From Hevea brasiliensis (taxonomy: Eukaryota; Streptophyta; Magnoliopsida; Malpighiales; Euphorbiaceae), in assembly GCF_030052815.1 (NCBI RefSeq), contig NC_079502.1, forward strand, positions 4,678,103 through 4,742,102: a stretch of 64,000 nt of DNA, written 5' to 3'. Under the pieces are notes generated by a model. That model ran no database searches. It saw only the letters and a program-made list of their open reading frames with translations, and had not been told where the DNA came from. The position numbers and the translations under genes were made by a program. Positions 63,401-64,000 of the stretch are shown in pieces. The stretch's first letter is position 1; each line of letters starts with the position of its first letter.

Positions 63401-64000
63401 ACATGCTCATCTTTGCATTGACCATGGGCTAAAAATTGTGGAAAATGGTTTTTAATTCTTCTTTCTATTTACTTGGTCCATATATATGTAACTTTATGCT
63501 GTTCTTAGGTTTTATTTAATAAGCTGCATTGATAATGGGTTAATGTTAGAAGAAAATTCTATTTGAAAGAGATTTTTTTTGTTAAAAAATATAAGTAGAT
63601 TGGGATTGAGAGGCTCGAATCTAATATTTGTAAGGTTTGAGTTATATCATTAGCCAACAGAATTAAGTCGTGTTAGGCTATTGGAAAGAGATTGTAAGTC
63701 AATTTGTGAATCTTCTTTCTGCACGTACAGCCTAGACAATTCAAGAATTCTTTAGATTACTTTAGTGTCATTATTTGTTCTAGATGAAGGTGCACAATCG
63801 TCTGACGAGGAGCGGAGTGGAGGAGAATTAGAGGTACATGAAGCTCAACCAACCAGTGAAGACAGAGATCTTAAAGATAAACTTTTGGGCAGGTTTGGAA
63901 GTCAAATTAGCACGTTAAAGCTGGAGTTTTCCAAGAAGAAAAAGAAAGGAAAACTACCCAAGGAAGCAAGGCACACCCTGCTTGAATGGTGGAATGTTCA
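43329..64000 (+). CDS. KNAT6: Class I KNOX homeobox transcription factor (KNAT6/KNAT2-like), 3' end outside window
   Basis: Exons: 43329-43628, 44184-44303, 44412-44546 and 63784-64000 (continues). All junctions are GT-AG and in frame, giving 258 residues so far. N-terminus [20 protein letters not shown] is typical of the KNAT2/KNAT6 group. KNOX1 is at about 74-115 ([20 protein letters not shown]), KNOX2 at about 131-180 ([39 protein letters not shown]), ELK at 214-235 ([17 protein letters not shown]), then the homeodomain start [20 protein letters not shown]. The TALE homeodomain recognition helix lies beyond the window. The family binds DNA with BELL partners in the nucleus and maintains meristems and organ boundaries. 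No stop or frameshift is seen. Ser/Glu-rich text precedes ELK. KNAT6 is favoured over KNAT2 by remembered KNOX1 and ELK residues; it could be a lineage-specific paralogue. Confidence 0.93.
44556..44580. repeat. (TC)n microsatellite next to intron 3 donor
   Basis: About 12 TC units beginning 10 bases inside the intron. Confidence 0.9.
44581..50360. other. Intron 3 unique part
   Basis: Non-repetitive AT-rich text with scattered short ORFs in both strands. None (for example 47941-48231 minus and 48703-48915 minus) shows a family motif. A 25-base phrase, CATCCTTTCTACTG followed by TGACCTCGAG, occurs at about 49992-50016 and again at about 50099-50123, showing a small local duplication. Confidence 0.5.
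50676..52961 (-). pseudogene. hAT transposase (BED zinc finger, DUF659, dimerisation domain), degenerate
   Basis: The start at 52961 reads [19 protein letters not shown]-type finger follows ([30 protein letters not shown]), interrupted by a TAA at 52839-52841. The DUF659 part is at about 52270-51900 ([58 protein letters not shown]). The catalytic-core remainder ([16 protein letters not shown]) continues in a new frame. The C-terminal dimerisation part is [20 protein letters not shown], ending at 50676 with an acidic tail. At least four frame changes or stops separate these blocks, so no transposase is made. Confidence 0.9.
53725..53754. repeat. (TCT)n microsatellite
   Basis: About ten TCT/CTT units inside the hAT element. 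Confidence 0.9.
54379..57291 (-). mobile_element. RTE-clade LINE, minus-strand copy with target duplication
   Basis: It is flanked by the 17-bp duplication TAGTTTTAAAAGGAGAA at 54362-54378 and 57292-57308. The 3' end on the minus strand is GGATAAAGGCTTAG followed by four or so TTGAG units, the short-repeat tail typical of RTE LINEs rather than poly-A. The 5' end holds GGAGGAGGGTTGCGAGGTGA. Length is 2913 bp, somewhat shorter than a full element. Confidence 0.93.
54640..57161 (-). pseudogene. RTE LINE endonuclease-reverse transcriptase remnant
   Basis: Endonuclease: [30 protein letters not shown] and, in the open stretch 56703-56101, [40 protein letters not shown] and [10 protein letters not shown]. 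This part is better kept than in the plus copy. [22 protein letters not shown] and [11 protein letters not shown] at 55455-55102, then [15 protein letters not shown] and [12 protein letters not shown] with MLYGSEC near 54720. The part coding the FADD box and several joints are frame-shifted or deleted. It is inactive. Confidence 0.88.
57399..57439. repeat. (AT)n microsatellite
   Basis: About 20 uninterrupted AT units between the LINE and the LTR element. Confidence 0.95.
59400..59975. repeat. About 60-bp minisatellite (CGATCTCTTAATATATTTTG type)
   Basis: Nine or ten units, each with GAATTCGGGTAAGAACTCTC and CCCGATCTCTTAATATATTT. The central four units are nearly identical, while the outer units are diverged and shorter (down to about 50 bp). 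Confidence 0.9.
60110..60830. repeat. Short-period array with TAGAGATCGGCC core
   Basis: Many copies of CATAGAGATCGGCC alternate with CATAGAATTTAGCTTGCTC and CTACTTCCTAG in a higher-order repeat of roughly 120 bp. ORFs at 60100-60381 and 60485-60667 are only this repeat read through. Confidence 0.9.
61738..62440. repeat. Second TAGAGATCGGCC-type array
   Basis: The same core as at 60110-60830 with CACGTAGAGATCGGCCTGC and TTTCTAGCTCGCCTATAGAG variants, separated from the first array by about 900 bp of non-repeat LTR sequence. The ORF at 62188-62448 is a repeat translation. Confidence 0.9.

Larger units (their letters stand above)
44547..63783 (+). other. KNOX intron 3, about 19.2 kb
   Basis: The donor is G|GTGTGT at 44547 and the acceptor TTCTAG at 63778-63783. 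Phase 1 is kept (Gly/Asp codon split G|AT). The intron separates KNOX2 from the ELK/homeodomain part. It holds four mobile-element insertions, about 12.3 kb in total. 44581-50360 and 63374-63783 look like original intron sequence. Confidence 0.9.

Overview
The window is nuclear DNA of a flowering plant. Genes are sparse and split by introns, spacers are very AT-rich, and nested retrotransposons and DNA transposons dominate. Protein resemblance (recalled, not searched) points to a eudicot, probably a rosid of the Malpighiales/Euphorbiaceae type. No bacterial, plastid or mitochondrial gene, rRNA, tRNA or CRISPR array is visible.

Layout. 1-10350: a decayed minus-strand Ty3/gypsy chromovirus-like element (gag, protease and reverse transcriptase remnants, initiator-Met primer site at 6831-6841). 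Its left LTR is recombinant and its pol stops at the start of RNase H. It sits in the 3' tail of an L1-type LINE (10352-10720). 13611-16426: an intact seven-exon cysteine-rich receptor-like kinase, closest in memory to Arabidopsis CRK3, 650 aa. 17006-19646: on the opposite strand, tail to tail with the kinase, an eight-exon copy of the phylloquinone methyltransferase gene MENG, broken by a stop at codon 8 and two frameshifts. 22004-23785: a solo LTR with perfect 5-bp target duplications. 25298-25555: an isolated TATA box, leader and short ORF. 28540-32410: a plus-strand RTE-clade LINE, itself hit at 30793 by an unusual inverted TRIM composite. 34204-40372: a 6.2-kb Tat-like single LTR unit with target duplications and two antisense ORFs, each with its own TATA box. 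42555-43069: a three-unit tandem repeat just upstream of a gene. 43329 to the window end: a class I KNOX homeobox gene (KNAT6/KNAT2-like), whose exons 1-3 lie at 43329-44546 and exon 4 at 63784-64000.

The KNOX third intron is about 19.2 kb. It holds a hAT element (50369-54112, 8-bp duplication), an RTE LINE (54379-57291, 17-bp duplication), and a non-autonomous LTR element (57694-63373) into which a 3.9-kb minisatellite-rich Tat-like solo LTR (58849-62758) has inserted. Many insertion boundaries can be set to the base because the target duplications survive.

The genes do not form a pathway. The kinase is a putative cell-surface receptor, MENG would act in plastid vitamin K1 synthesis, and KNOX is a meristem regulator. 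The most unusual items are the TRIM composite with two U3 outer ends, the LTR carrying antisense transcription units, the recombinant chromovirus LTR, and the MENG pseudogene with its duplicated splice donor.
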